NCBI GenBank assembly: GCA_018607135.1
Contig: JABBCA010000075.1
Location: 1-34,255 of the forward strand
Direction of reading: 5' to 3'
DNA from: Opitutales bacterium
GTDB taxonomy: Bacteria > Verrucomicrobiota > Verrucomicrobiia > Opitutales > Coraliomargaritaceae
Length of the DNA: 34,255 nt
The position numbers and the translations under genes are program-made. Of this stretch, positions 8,078 to 17,123 are shown one piece after another. How positions within the stretch are numbered: position 1 is the first letter of the stretch; the number at the start of each line of letters is the position of its first letter. Below the pieces are notes generated by a model, which saw nothing but the letters and a program-made list of their open reading frames with translations, was not told where the DNA came from and ran no database searches.

Positions 8078-9261
8078 TAGGTTTTTGCACGCTTGAATAG
8101 CAATTCAACAATGCGCACACCATACCAGAACGGCAGTGTCCAACGCTGCTTCAAGTTATAGTGATCCACCATCCAATCTCCATCGGGAAAAATTCCACGT
8201 AAAATACCTCCGAGGTTATCATACAGCATCAAATTAAAACAAATATACCCGAGCTTACTCCATTTGGAATCATCTGGCCCAAACAAACCCACTTTTCGAA
8301 TCCAACGCAGAAGCAAACGATTCTTGATCGGAGAAACGTTTAAACGAGTCAACACTGCTTCGGGAATTGGAGTGTTAAACAAGGAGTGCGGTATGTTCAG
8401 CGACAAGTAAACTGCAGTCTTCACTTTAATTTTCTCTACATGTGCGCAAAACACATCCCAATCAATCGAGCAACCTCGAACGATACGATCCACATCTGTA
8501 TGCAGTCGAAACCCTGGAGCCCGCACATAACTGTGCTTCGCGGTGTGAAGACTGACTTGTAACAAATTATCCTCCGGCGAAAGCAAGCGCGCAGAGGAAC
8601 CTTCAATCGGAACCGATCGAGCCATCAATTCATCCGCCGGTGGCTCTTGATCCGGCTGAATCCAGCGCCCCGCAACCGGGCGCCACTGCAATTCAAACCA
8701 AAGAATGCTGCCGTCGGACAGCTCGTAAGTGTATTCAGAGCCGCCGTGCTGCTCGGCCTCGTCAATATCTTCCACTTGAAACGGGCTGCGATCGTCCATC
8801 TCATAACCAAGCTCAAGCATGGTCTCATGCGCCAGGCGAAAATCACTGGGACGAACCAACACATCTACATCACCCATCGGGCAAGCGGCGAGATCGCGAT
8901 AGATGCCGCGAGCGATGCCCGAGTTCTTTAAAGCCACTAAAGGAATTTCCTTTTTTGCAAGGGCTCCTGCAACACGGTCTAATTGCTCTAGATACAATAT
9001 AAGTTTCTTCTCAATGCGACTCGCCGACTCTAACCAACGATCCGCTAAGCCATCAGAACCATACACCCTTTTGAGAGTAGAAGCGACAATGCATGAGGAA
9101 CCTTCATTCTCTGAAAAGTCCCAAAGCTGATCTTCGCCGACTTGCGCATAATTGCGTAAAAAAGTCTCTCTCTGCGCCTCATGATCTCCCGACAATGCAG
9201 CAGAGAATAGATTCTCCACGGGGCTGAGAATCTTAGTGTTTATATATTTCTGATGCGACAT
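8077..9261 (-). CDS. Nucleotidyltransferase family protein (NTP_transf_5 type)
   Basis: This 394-residue protein matches the uncharacterised nucleotidyltransferases often found in exopolysaccharide clusters. The hallmark stretch is LVALKNSGIARGIYRDLAACPMGDVDVLV split around residues 109-136, with the metal-binding pair D131/D133. A long C-terminal helical region of mixed hydrophobicity follows. Such proteins belong to the DNA-polymerase-beta-like fold and would transfer a nucleotidyl group, but no substrate is known for the family. It begins a three-gene unit continuing into the ATP-grasp and HAD genes through a one-base overlap. A 36-bp gap separates it from the GT4 gene upstream. Confidence 0.75.
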   Translation of the reverse strand: MSHQKYINTKILSPVENLFSAALSGDHEAQRETFLRNYAQVGEDQLWDFSENEGSSCIVASTLKRVYGSDGLADRWLESASRIEKKLILYLEQLDRVAGALAKKEIPLVALKNSGIARGIYRDLAACPMGDVDVLVRPSDFRLAHETMLELGYEMDDRSPFQVEDIDEAEQHGGSEYTYELSDGSILWFELQWRPVAGRWIQPDQEPPADELMARSVPIEGSSARLLSPEDNLLQVSLHTAKHSYVRAPGFRLHTDVDRIVRGCSIDWDVFCAHVEKIKVKTAVYLSLNIPHSLFNTPIPEAVLTRLNVSPIKNRLLLRWIRKVGLFGPDDSKWSKLGYICFNLMLYDNLGGILRGIFPDGDWMVDHYNLKQRWTLPFWYGVRIVELLFKRAKT

Positions 9262-9297
9262 ACGCTTTTTTTATTTCACTAATAGCAGAAGGAAAAC

Positions 9298-10452
9298 CTA
9301 TCTTTTCTGCAACGTTTCATCCGCAAGCGCTTGCAATCTCTCCTTAAATTTGGCCACGCTTAATTCTTCTTCGCTAAATTTTCTAGCACGCTCACCCATC
9401 GCACCCAGCTCGTCAAAAGATGTCGACGCAAACGCTTCAATTGCTCGAACCGCAGTTTTCATATGATCGTCTTCTAAGAAGAACCCACATGCCGAAGGTA
9501 TCAAATCTTGAGCAAGATCATTTCCAGGTGAAAGTATTACTGGTGTCGATGCAGACAATGCCTCAGCGCCAGTATGCCCGAAATTTTCTCGCTGCGAAAG
9601 CGATATAAACGCATCAGCGGCTAACAAGTAGGCATCCTTGTCATCTCCGTAGACAGGTCCAGTCACATGAACACGGTCTTCAACCCCTAATTTTCGAGCA
9701 AGTTCACGGCATGACTCAGCAGACTCATCATGATCGGGGCCAACCATTGCGAGATGGACATTTGGTGCATCGCCCGCCGCGAGTGCCTCAATTGTTTTCC
9801 GGGGATTCTTCATAGAATGCAAACGCCCCAAATAGATGAGCAAGCGATCTTCGGGGTTTAGCCCAAGCTTAGAGCGAATATGTTCTCGCGCAGTCTGCTT
9901 CTTAGAAACATCGATCAATTCAACAGGCCAATGAATCACACGCGTGTTCTCGCCTTTGTAAAACCAAGCCGCCTTTTGCCTTTCACGCTCTGTTGCGAAA
10001 ATAACACATGCTGCATCTTTTAAAATCTTACGTCCAAAAACCTTCAACCACAGCTTCTTAATGATCGCTCGTGTCGTATACACATACGGATCCAATTGGC
10101 CATGCGTGACGAACCAATATGGACGTTCGTTTCGACGTGCAAATTTACGCAACCAGCAAGCGTGATGACGTAACATTATATTACAGCATAAAATGTCTGC
10201 CTCACTTGCTACCTTCTCAGCCTCTATTCTAGCCTTTGAATTTGCGTATCCATACCATTCAAGAAGCTTATTCTGTGACAGGGGAAAGTGCTGAATCGGC
10301 TTATGCCGAGTAGCGTCTGCCGGAATCTCTTTTCGCTGAGTAAAAGAAATAACAGGGCTCTCTCCGAATGCTTCCGAAAATTGAAGTGTCGACTTATGGA
10401 TCCCACCATTTGCTGGAATCAGATCGACGCCGACTTGAATTAATTTTTCCAT
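9298..10452 (-). CDS. GT4-family glycosyltransferase
   Basis: This is a GT-B fold retaining glycosyltransferase. The C-terminal donor site contains LLIYLGRLHSMKNP and the E-x7-E-like element RENFGHTGAEAL. The N-terminal acceptor half begins KLIQVGVDLIPANGGIHKST, with the Gly-rich loop near the start. I chose ATG 10452 (384 residues, MEKLIQVG...) over the upstream start at 10467 because homologous GT4 proteins begin close to this strand. It would add one sugar of the repeat unit at the cytoplasmic side of the inner membrane. Donor and acceptor are not predictable. The 24-bp gap to the previous gene indicates co-transcription. Confidence 0.85.
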   Translation of the reverse strand: MEKLIQVGVDLIPANGGIHKSTLQFSEAFGESPVISFTQRKEIPADATRHKPIQHFPLSQNKLLEWYGYANSKARIEAEKVASEADILCCNIMLRHHACWLRKFARRNERPYWFVTHGQLDPYVYTTRAIIKKLWLKVFGRKILKDAACVIFATERERQKAAWFYKGENTRVIHWPVELIDVSKKQTAREHIRSKLGLNPEDRLLIYLGRLHSMKNPRKTIEALAAGDAPNVHLAMVGPDHDESAESCRELARKLGVEDRVHVTGPVYGDDKDAYLLAADAFISLSQRENFGHTGAEALSASTPVILSPGNDLAQDLIPSACGFFLEDDHMKTAVRAIEAFASTSFDELGAMGERARKFSEEELSVAKFKERLQALADETLQKR

Positions 10453-10476
10453 AATACAGGTTCTCAATAAAGTTCG

Positions 10477-11664
10477 CTAGCTCGGCTCGGTAGAAATAAC
10501 TTCTTTAAGCACTTTGATATAATGCGCCGTATTGACACGGCTATAATGGGTTTCTGCGAGCTGTCTAGACTTCGATTTATAACTACTCAAACGCACGGGA
10601 TCATCCACCAGCGCAATAATCGCATCCGCAATCTCATCCGAATTATCTGGATCAAGTCGAACACCACAGCCTCCCTCTTCCACCACGTCGGCCACTTCGC
10701 AGCTTGACGGCACCAGTGCCACCAGTGCTGAGCCAGCCGCCATGTAATAAAAGGTTTTACTCGGGATCATGAAACCAGCTATCGCGGCTTCCATCGACAC
10801 AATGGATATATCACCTGCTGGAAGTGTCTGAGGGAGCATGTGCTCTGGCTGGAAGGGTAGTAACTTCACGTTCTCCATCGCCTTCCCATTAACCTCTGCC
10901 TCTAGCTTATCCCAGAGAGCGCCCGAACCAATAATGAGAAAGCCAATATAGCTGCGATCCTTCAATTGTTGGGCGGCTTTCAATAGACCATCGAGATTGT
11001 GAGTATTTCCGAGATTTCCGGAATAGAGCACTATCTTACGCTCCTGCCACCCGAGAGAAATTAAAAACGGATTTTCACGTTGAGGAATGGGTTTAATAAA
11101 ATCCACATCTACCCATATGGGCACCACTTGCACACGGGACGACTCCATTTTCGGCGCTTCTAAACGCATGTTCGCCGCCATGTGCTCGCCAATCGTAAAA
11201 ACAACCTCAGCACGGGACCAAACCAAGCGATTGAACGCACGCCACAGCATCGCCACTGGACCACGCTGAGATATCTTACCCAGTTTAATCAACACCGCAG
11301 GATAGACATCATACACCAACAGACAATAACGCTGGCCACGAAGCACCGACGCCAGCCACCCAACTAAAGGCAAAAATGGAGGGTTCGACACGATAAAGAG
11401 TAATCGATCCGGTGACGATTTAAACGTTTTATGCAAAGCTCCAAAAAAGAAACGGCTCCACGACCACGCACGCGTCAATAGATTACGACGATCATAATCG
11501 GGACCAGGCACAATGTCCAAGGTAGGCGACATCTCTCGCGCAATATCATCCATGTGTCCGGAAAACAATTCGCCTTCGCCAAATGCAATTGAAATATCTT
11601 CCGCCAACTCTCGGAAGAGCGGGCCAGCAACTTGGTTCAAAAACAATATCCGATGATCCTTCAT
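10477..11664 (-). CDS. GT4-family glycosyltransferase, WbuB/WcaI-like
   Basis: This 395-residue GT-B enzyme shows YSGNLGNTHNLDGLLKAA at the start of the nucleotide-sugar domain, LLPFQPEHMLPQ in its middle, and SMEAAIAGFMIPSKTFYYMAAG near the donor site. That last pattern (IPSK followed by an aromatic and MAxG) is typical of WbuB/WcaI glycosyltransferases, several of which use UDP-N-acetyl-L-fucosamine or related amino sugars. A hydrophobic stretch around LLFIVSNPPFLPLVGWLASVL suggests membrane association. The start shares a base with the stop of the APH-like gene (TAATG), so translation is coupled. The sugar specificity is inferred only from family resemblance. Confidence 0.87.
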   Translation of the reverse strand: MKDHRILFLNQVAGPLFRELAEDISIAFGEGELFSGHMDDIAREMSPTLDIVPGPDYDRRNLLTRAWSWSRFFFGALHKTFKSSPDRLLFIVSNPPFLPLVGWLASVLRGQRYCLLVYDVYPAVLIKLGKISQRGPVAMLWRAFNRLVWSRAEVVFTIGEHMAANMRLEAPKMESSRVQVVPIWVDVDFIKPIPQRENPFLISLGWQERKIVLYSGNLGNTHNLDGLLKAAQQLKDRSYIGFLIIGSGALWDKLEAEVNGKAMENVKLLPFQPEHMLPQTLPAGDISIVSMEAAIAGFMIPSKTFYYMAAGSALVALVPSSCEVADVVEEGGCGVRLDPDNSDEIADAIIALVDDPVRLSSYKSKSRQLAETHYSRVNTAHYIKVLKEVISTEPS

Positions 11665-12833
11665 TAGGCTTGTGCGCTCAAAAATTTATGCACGCTCTGC
11701 ACATTCAAGTTTTGTCTATCAACGGCGTCATCCACATTCGCAAACGAAGACACCTCTGCGTCTTCGAGTTGAAAAACCATTTCCTCGATCCACCAGATCA
11801 CAGCTTGCACCAACCGTTCATCACGCCCAGCCGCAGGCACTTCCAATTCCGGAAACGTATTCGACTGCTGCAACCATTGTTCCACTTGAGCGCACCACGC
11901 TTGAACGGATTCAGCCGCTAAGCGAACGCCTGAACTCATCGTTGCCAAGTCATATAACTGAGAACGCTCCGTCGCATTTTCCCAATCAATGATGTGCAGC
12001 ACCTCGCCACTAATCAGAATATTAGCGTCCTGAAAATCTCCGTGCGAGAACACCAATCCCAGTGACGCGTCGCCTGCGTGTTCATTTAACCACTTTGATA
12101 GCGGTAAAATCGTATTAGTGAACTTCTCGGAGAATGCGCCTAAACGTTGAGTTAACTGATCCAAATAATCAGCGACTACAACCGTCCGCAGCGATGGGCG
12201 ATGCACTTCTGAAATCAAACGCGCGATTGCCTCATTACAATAGCACGTCTGCTGCTCGGGAGGAAAACGGTTGGCAGGCGTGCCAATAAAATAGGCTTCA
12301 GAAAAGGACGATCCGCCCGCATCTAAACCAAAGAACTGAGGCGCCACTGCCGCTGCTGGCCCCATGCGAGCAAACACTTCGCGGTCAAAGCCAAGCCGAT
12401 CAAAGCCATGCTTGTGTATCACCATACTCTTGCCCGCCGCCGGATGTATCATCCGCATACGACGATTGCCACCGATCAGCAACTGTTCACGCGCGAGTGG
12501 CACGTCCTCGGACACTGTAAACTCAACCTGTGATAATACATTACGAAACGGCGGACTAACAGCCGCTTGCACATAAGCCGCCTGAATCCAACGCCGTGAG
12601 CGTTTCCGACTATGGCTAAACTCACGCTTGATGATTTCAAAACAAGCAGGGTCCACGCCCTCGACACAGAAGAAATTGAGATAAATATTCCCGCGCCAGA
12701 CCTGACCTGAAATTTCGGACTTCCCCCAATGAATCTTGAGTCGAGAGTCACTCCCCTCGCCCCAATACCCTGTCATCGTTTGCTCCAGAATCTCTCCAAA
12801 AGGCTCACGCTGCAGTAAGAGACTTAATCGCAT
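11664..12833 (-). CDS. APH/choline-kinase-like phosphotransferase
   Basis: The protein kinase-like catalytic core of aminoglycoside and choline kinases is visible: the loop FSHGDFQDANILI (H264, D266, N271) and the metal-binding IIDWENA (D283). The N-terminal 130 residues do not match the kinase core and may be a separate binding domain. I chose ATG 12833 (389 residues) because AGGAG lies ten bases upstream; the frame is open up to 12887 inside the thymidylate-kinase-like gene. Starts and stops overlap on both sides, tying it to that kinase and to a GT4 gene. It probably phosphorylates a sugar, polyol or lipid-linked group of the glycan. An antibiotic-resistance role is not suggested by the setting. 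Confidence 0.8.
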   Translation of the reverse strand: MRLSLLLQREPFGEILEQTMTGYWGEGSDSRLKIHWGKSEISGQVWRGNIYLNFFCVEGVDPACFEIIKREFSHSRKRSRRWIQAAYVQAAVSPPFRNVLSQVEFTVSEDVPLAREQLLIGGNRRMRMIHPAAGKSMVIHKHGFDRLGFDREVFARMGPAAAVAPQFFGLDAGGSSFSEAYFIGTPANRFPPEQQTCYCNEAIARLISEVHRPSLRTVVVADYLDQLTQRLGAFSEKFTNTILPLSKWLNEHAGDASLGLVFSHGDFQDANILISGEVLHIIDWENATERSQLYDLATMSSGVRLAAESVQAWCAQVEQWLQQSNTFPELEVPAAGRDERLVQAVIWWIEEMVFQLEDAEVSSFANVDDAVDRQNLNVQSVHKFLSAQA

Positions 12834-13504
12834 GATTCCATCGCTCCTAAGATTTGCTGGTTCACCGCCTCGATAGAATCCAAGCAATCAATCGAAACCC
12901 ACGGCCCCGTCTTCGCTAATTCCTGATAACGCGCATAGCGCCACTCCAAAGTTTCTGGCGAATCCGGGAACGGCTCATTTTTTAAAATGGAACGACGGGC
13001 GGATTCCTCTGGGGGGACGATCAACAAAAAGCGTAAGCGAGGCCGGGGCGCGAGTGCTTCTAGCAAACGCCAGCTCCACCATAACGCGACATCCTCTTTC
13101 GGAAAATTATGATTAAAGTCCAACAGCGTATCTTCAATATAACGGTCACAGATCACGGTATAGCCAAGCATCTGTTTCAAACGCAACCAGCCTGCATAGC
13201 ACAAAATCAAATCCAATATCGAAATCAACAACCACGTCCTCCGCACACGTGAAGACTTAAACTGTTGGCTGCGGGCCTTAGATGGCCCAGGCTTAGGAAC
13301 TGAACCAGGCCGAACTTTTCTGATCAAAGCCTTAAATAATGAGAAGCCAGGCGTATATCCGCCACGAGCCCAAAACTGGGTGACTTTCACACCTTCAGCC
13401 ACAAGTAAATCATCCAACAATTGAATCTGCGTTGATTTACCGGCGCCATCTGTGCCACTAAAAACAATGATTCTCCTTCTTAATTGTGAAATCACTAAGC
13501 CCAT
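12824..13504 (-). CDS. Thymidylate-kinase-like P-loop kinase
   Basis: This 226-residue protein has a Walker A motif FSGTDGAGKST (residues 15-25) and a DRY motif in VICDRYIEDTLLDF, both features of the thymidylate kinase fold. A basic, proline-rich insert around RKVRPGSVPKPGPSKARS is unlike housekeeping dTMP kinases. The gene sits inside a glycan locus and overlaps both neighbours by about ten bases. It is therefore more likely a specialised kinase, partnered with the APH-like protein next to it, than the cell's essential Tmk. Substrate unknown; a nucleotide or phosphosugar is plausible. Confidence 0.8.
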   Translation of the reverse strand: MGLVISQLRRRIIVFSGTDGAGKSTQIQLLDDLLVAEGVKVTQFWARGGYTPGFSLFKALIRKVRPGSVPKPGPSKARSQQFKSSRVRRTWLLISILDLILCYAGWLRLKQMLGYTVICDRYIEDTLLDFNHNFPKEDVALWWSWRLLEALAPRPRLRFLLIVPPEESARRSILKNEPFPDSPETLEWRYARYQELAKTGPWVSIDCLDSIEAVNQQILGAMESCD

Positions 13505-14160
13505 AAAACGTCTCTTTCTGACCGATGGAAATAGGCTCCATCTCCTGGCATTTTCTTAATAAATGTGGCCGGATTACCACCAACTAAGGAATAGGGTTCA
13601 AGAAAACTTTTTACGACAACACTGCCAGCGCCAATGACGCAGCGATCACCTATTATAGTGCCCCCAATCAATCGCACAGAACTGCAAATTAAACAATAGT
13701 CACCAACGACCAACGGTTTACCAGACTGAACTCCGGTTGCCACATCAATCCCGTGCGTCCAAAACTGACTCGCCTTTCCAGCTATTGTTGTAAACGCGCC
13801 AATTTTAATCGAATCACCCAAGTCGAAATAATGCCCTGAAGTGATGGCTGCACTTCGTCCAAGCTCTAGGAATATTTCTGAATAGTCTGGCAACGTAGAT
13901 GTTCGATGTCGTTCCACAAAAGCGAAGTGATTAAAAGACCCAATACTCGCCTCTGAACAAAGATGTAGCAAAGGAATCTCTTTGACGAAATTAAACTTTC
14001 CAATCCTCGAACCAGACTCCATCCTTAACTTCCTAACGTAGATAAAGCTCAGGCCGATATAGCAACCGTCTCCAATTTCATATCCGAACACACGTATATA
14101 AATTAAGCGCTTAATCCGGAACGGTAGCACCGCGGCAAGGGTTAGTAGTAATTTTCTCAT
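13495..14160 (-). CDS. Left-handed beta-helix (hexapeptide) acyltransferase
   Basis: This 221-residue protein carries hexapeptide repeats, clearest in GDSIKIGAFTTIAG and in VVGDYCLICSSVRLIGGTIIGDRCVIGAGSVVVKS, read in pieces around residues 115-190. The ending SLVGGNPATFIKKMPG is a common close of WcaF/DapH-like O- or N-acetyltransferases. It would acetylate a sugar of the repeat unit or a 4-amino nucleotide sugar, in the cytoplasm. The start overlaps the GT2 stop in ATGA. A role as the missing N-acetyltransferase for the LegC product is possible but unproven. Confidence 0.85.
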   Translation of the reverse strand: MRKLLLTLAAVLPFRIKRLIYIRVFGYEIGDGCYIGLSFIYVRKLRMESGSRIGKFNFVKEIPLLHLCSEASIGSFNHFAFVERHRTSTLPDYSEIFLELGRSAAITSGHYFDLGDSIKIGAFTTIAGKASQFWTHGIDVATGVQSGKPLVVGDYCLICSSVRLIGGTIIGDRCVIGAGSVVVKSFLEPYSLVGGNPATFIKKMPGDGAYFHRSERDVLWA

Positions 14161-14960
14161 TTGTCAGATGGTAGAACCTCAAACCGAGAACTGCGTTTAC
14201 GATATACCATTAGCACCCGGCGGAACCCCTTCGTCAGCACCAGAGCGCGAAGCTGGACTCTTAAATACTTGCGAATCAAATTCAACCGAGAGCTAATCTT
14301 AGAGGCACCATATGATTCCGCAATTTGGCAGGTCTCGCGCATGGTTTTCCCCAGATTATCATATGAAAAACCACCCGGCCGAACCGCCGCCAATGCAACA
14401 GGGAGATATCTAAATGTCCGCTGGTTAGTATAAAAGCGTAAAATCAAGTCGTAATCCATCGCACAGCGCCATTTCGAATCAAATCCTCCAAGGTCTTGAT
14501 ACACTTCTGTTCGAACAAAAACGCTAGCGTGCTTTAACGGCTGACGTTTCCAGATTACCGAGAGATCTGTATCTGGTTTGACTATAAACTTCGTGTCCGT
14601 CCCTTCATCGAAAACTACGTCACCGTAAAGCACGTCCACTTCTCCGTTTTGCTTCCAATCTTCTTCAATTTTATTTATAGCACCTGGCATAAGGTAATCG
14701 TCTGAACTCACGATTCCGACGAGGGAACCAGAGCATTGCGCAATTCCCTTATTGAAGGCTGATGAAATTCCGTCGTCTGGTTCTGAGATCAAATAAGAAA
14801 TTTCATCACGATATTTATCAAGAATCGCCAAGGTCCCGTCAGTAGAACCGCCATCGATCACAATATGCTCGATGTCTCCACTCTGAGTATAGATCGACTT
14901 CAAACATGCTTCCAGATGAGCCTCACTGTTGTAAGTTGCTGTAATGATACTGATCTTCAT
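14157..14960 (-). CDS. GT2-family glycosyltransferase
   Basis: This 267-residue GT-A enzyme opens with MKISIITATYNSEAHLEACL and shows the nucleotide-binding IDGGSTDGT and the metal-binding IVSSDDYLMPG. A C-terminal extension of about 60 basic residues lacks membrane segments. The length and the KHASVFVRTEVYQDLGGF segment match short WcaA/colanic-type glycosyltransferases. It is expected to add one sugar to the lipid-linked repeat unit. Its stop overlaps the acyltransferase start (ATGA). No Shine-Dalgarno sequence is visible before ATG 14960. Confidence 0.9.
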   Translation of the reverse strand: MKISIITATYNSEAHLEACLKSIYTQSGDIEHIVIDGGSTDGTLAILDKYRDEISYLISEPDDGISSAFNKGIAQCSGSLVGIVSSDDYLMPGAINKIEEDWKQNGEVDVLYGDVVFDEGTDTKFIVKPDTDLSVIWKRQPLKHASVFVRTEVYQDLGGFDSKWRCAMDYDLILRFYTNQRTFRYLPVALAAVRPGGFSYDNLGKTMRETCQIAESYGASKISSRLNLIRKYLRVQLRALVLTKGFRRVLMVYRKRSSRFEVLPSDK

Positions 14961-15000
14961 AACTCGTAACTAGATTTGACAGATTACCTACAGATAAACC

Positions 15001-15753
15001 CTAGAATCCAAAATCTCGAAAGACCGCCTTCTCTTCATCACTCAATAATTCAACCCATCCACCTGGAGCACCTTCGCGCTTTGAAAAGTGATCGGGGTGT
15101 ACTTGCGATTCAGGATCAATCATTTTCTTCAAAGCACCACGTGACACTGGACGAATCAATTTCTTCTCTATCCACGTCTTACCGATCGGAACACGTTGCC
15201 TAAGGTGAGCAGCATTATGTATCAATCGAAATGCAATGCGTTTGAGTAAAGAAGGCTTCATACTTTTACCAACTGCATCTGCCATCAGATTTTCATCAAC
15301 CGTTACACCGATAAAATTTGCCACCTCCAAAGCAGCTGTATTTTGATCCGCAAAAGCACACTCATACGCCTGAATCAGAGTGTCGTCTCGATTTTCAAGA
15401 TAGGCCATTGCCTGCCTATAATCCCCGACCATTTCCGAAATCTTGCTTTCGTCATAATTCCATTTTTCTTTCGCTGATAAATAGGCGTCCCGTAGGTCTC
15501 GGTGGATAAATAGAATACGCAGTTCCGCTTCAGCCGGAAGCGCTTCAACAATGCGCACGTCATGTGATTTTAGCACCACGTATGCGTTTCCTTCCGCACG
15601 GACTATATCCCAATCAACGTCACCAATAGTTTCATCAGTAAAAAACTGCAAATTCGTATATTTCACAGACGCCGCATCCAGTGCTTTTCGCACATAGGCA
15701 AACTGCATCGTAGATCCGGACCTCTTGAGCCCTAAGCATGCAATAATCTTCAT
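15001..15753 (-). CDS. Sulfotransferase-domain protein
   Basis: This 250-residue protein has the 5'-phosphosulfate-binding loop as GLKRSGSTMQ (residues 8-17) and the 3'-phosphate-binding stretch ILFIHRDLRDAYLSA (80-94, R85 and S93). A late HPDHFSKREGAPGGWVELLS segment is equivalent to the KxGxxGDWK region of cytosolic sulfotransferases. It should move sulfate from PAPS to a hydroxyl or amino group, most likely on a sugar of this polysaccharide. It lies between the polymerase and GT2 genes with 31-bp and 40-bp gaps. A second, unrelated-looking sulfotransferase is at 31554-32372. PAPS-making genes are not in the window. Confidence 0.82.
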   Translation of the reverse strand: MKIIACLGLKRSGSTMQFAYVRKALDAASVKYTNLQFFTDETIGDVDWDIVRAEGNAYVVLKSHDVRIVEALPAEAELRILFIHRDLRDAYLSAKEKWNYDESKISEMVGDYRQAMAYLENRDDTLIQAYECAFADQNTAALEVANFIGVTVDENLMADAVGKSMKPSLLKRIAFRLIHNAAHLRQRVPIGKTWIEKKLIRPVSRGALKKMIDPESQVHPDHFSKREGAPGGWVELLSDEEKAVFRDFGF

Positions 15754-15784
15754 AGTCGAAACCTTGAAAGGAAAAATATGAGAC

Positions 15785-17089
15785 TTAAAAACGTCTCCGA
15801 TGATGAGGCCCTAGAGCTGGTGGAAGCCCTCCACCTCTCATACCTCTTTGCCCCTGACCGATTGCCGCAAAAATCTCAGGACCGAAAACAGCAAACCCCA
15901 CCCAGAATAGACTGGGCACATATCCCCACAACCCAGCATAACAATACTGAAGGAGCATGTAAGCGGCAAAGAACATCGCGATGTGCCGATTCGGGTGAAC
16001 CCGATTTCGTAACATTGTATAAATATTGAAAAGACCTACAGCAATGTAGAATAGCACTAAAAAAATACCCCCCTTAAACAATAAATTACCATAACCTAAA
16101 TGAAGGTTATAGAAAGCTCGAAAACCGTAATCAAAACTAAGAAAACCATTTCCAATAATCAGCCTTAACGGCGTCATGCTCTCAAGCATATAGGTTACTT
16201 CGCGTATACGGTCCAAATTCTCGACACCCTCGTAACCAATGTCGCTGAATCGACCGATGACTCGCGACAGAAGAAAATTTAGGGCTCCCCCCTTCAAAAT
16301 AATAAAGCCAATCGTCGACGACATTCCAATTCCGAGAGCTGCCAAAGCCCATTGCCGGCCCTTTCCTCCCTTGGTAAAGATAAAGTAATAGAGAATAAAG
16401 GCCGCCAAGAAACCAAACTCTAATAGGCCCTGGCGCTTAGAATAAACCAGCGATGAATAAATCCACAGAAGTAAACCCGATGAAAGGCATACTGTAATCC
16501 ATTTCCTCTTAGAAGTTGCCAACGAGATGAGAGTCATTCCGGCCGAGGCACTACCGATGGCAACAACCAAAGCATACCGTATCCATTGGCCAGTTTGCTC
16601 AAACGCGTCCCCACGGCCATCTACCGCAACAACACCTTTAATATCCACTGTCCTAATCAAGTAGAATCCAAGCAATATTAGCGGAATATACGCCAGAAAG
16701 AAAATATCTCGCTGATTTGGCCGAAAAAAGCAAAAAGCGAGAGCACCCATAATGTAGGGAAAAATCATGGATTCCCGAACAATCGCGCCGATGAATCGAG
16801 TCGGCGCCAATGAAAAGAGCGGTAAACCCACTAGCATCAACAGGGTAAAAAAGAAGATTAGCCCATATATTTTGAATTTCGTCCCAGTTAATATTGGAAC
16901 ACCTTTACCGAGACGGCTCAGCGAGAAGATTGCACAACACGCCATGCATACGTAAGTCCCGAACTGAAAAACATTACGAAACGCATATAGACCTAGTTCA
17001 GCCCGGGCAATGAACGCCATCCATCCTGAATAAAACCCCACAAAATAGAGGATGAACGGCAAGTTTTCTTTACTAAAAATCGATTTCAT
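15785..17089 (-). CDS. Wzy-like polysaccharide polymerase/O-antigen ligase-type membrane protein
   Basis: This 434-residue protein is strongly hydrophobic with about ten to twelve membrane spans. A larger polar loop after the middle contains RFSDIGYEGVENLDRIREV, then IIGNGFLSFDYGFRAFYNLHLGYGNLLFKGGI. This arrangement (arginine-rich loop, glycine, YNxHxxY-like segment) is typical of Wzy polymerases and WaaL-like ligases. With the Wzx-type flippase at 30245-31516 it suggests Wzx/Wzy-dependent assembly in the inner membrane. The last 25 residues are Gly/Arg rich and unusual. Sequence divergence in this family prevents telling polymerase from ligase. Confidence 0.75.
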   Translation of the reverse strand: MKSIFSKENLPFILYFVGFYSGWMAFIARAELGLYAFRNVFQFGTYVCMACCAIFSLSRLGKGVPILTGTKFKIYGLIFFFTLLMLVGLPLFSLAPTRFIGAIVRESMIFPYIMGALAFCFFRPNQRDIFFLAYIPLILLGFYLIRTVDIKGVVAVDGRGDAFEQTGQWIRYALVVAIGSASAGMTLISLATSKRKWITVCLSSGLLLWIYSSLVYSKRQGLLEFGFLAAFILYYFIFTKGGKGRQWALAALGIGMSSTIGFIILKGGALNFLLSRVIGRFSDIGYEGVENLDRIREVTYMLESMTPLRLIIGNGFLSFDYGFRAFYNLHLGYGNLLFKGGIFLVLFYIAVGLFNIYTMLRNRVHPNRHIAMFFAAYMLLQYCYAGLWGYVPSLFWVGFAVFGPEIFAAIGQGQRGMRGGGLPPALGPHHRRRF

Positions 17090-17123
17090 TGCAAGGCATT
17101 ACATTATTACTTTAACATCACTG

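Noticed and set aside
8640-9002. 120-codon plus-strand open frame opposite the nucleotidyltransferase gene
   Set aside because: Antisense shadow of a conserved coding region; no recognisable motif.
11664-12833. Aminoglycoside resistance gene
   Set aside because: The catalytic loop is shared by many kinases, and the operon context points to a glycan-related substrate.
12824-13504. Essential housekeeping thymidylate kinase
   Set aside because: The basic insert and the overlapping setting in a sugar operon make a specialised role more likely.
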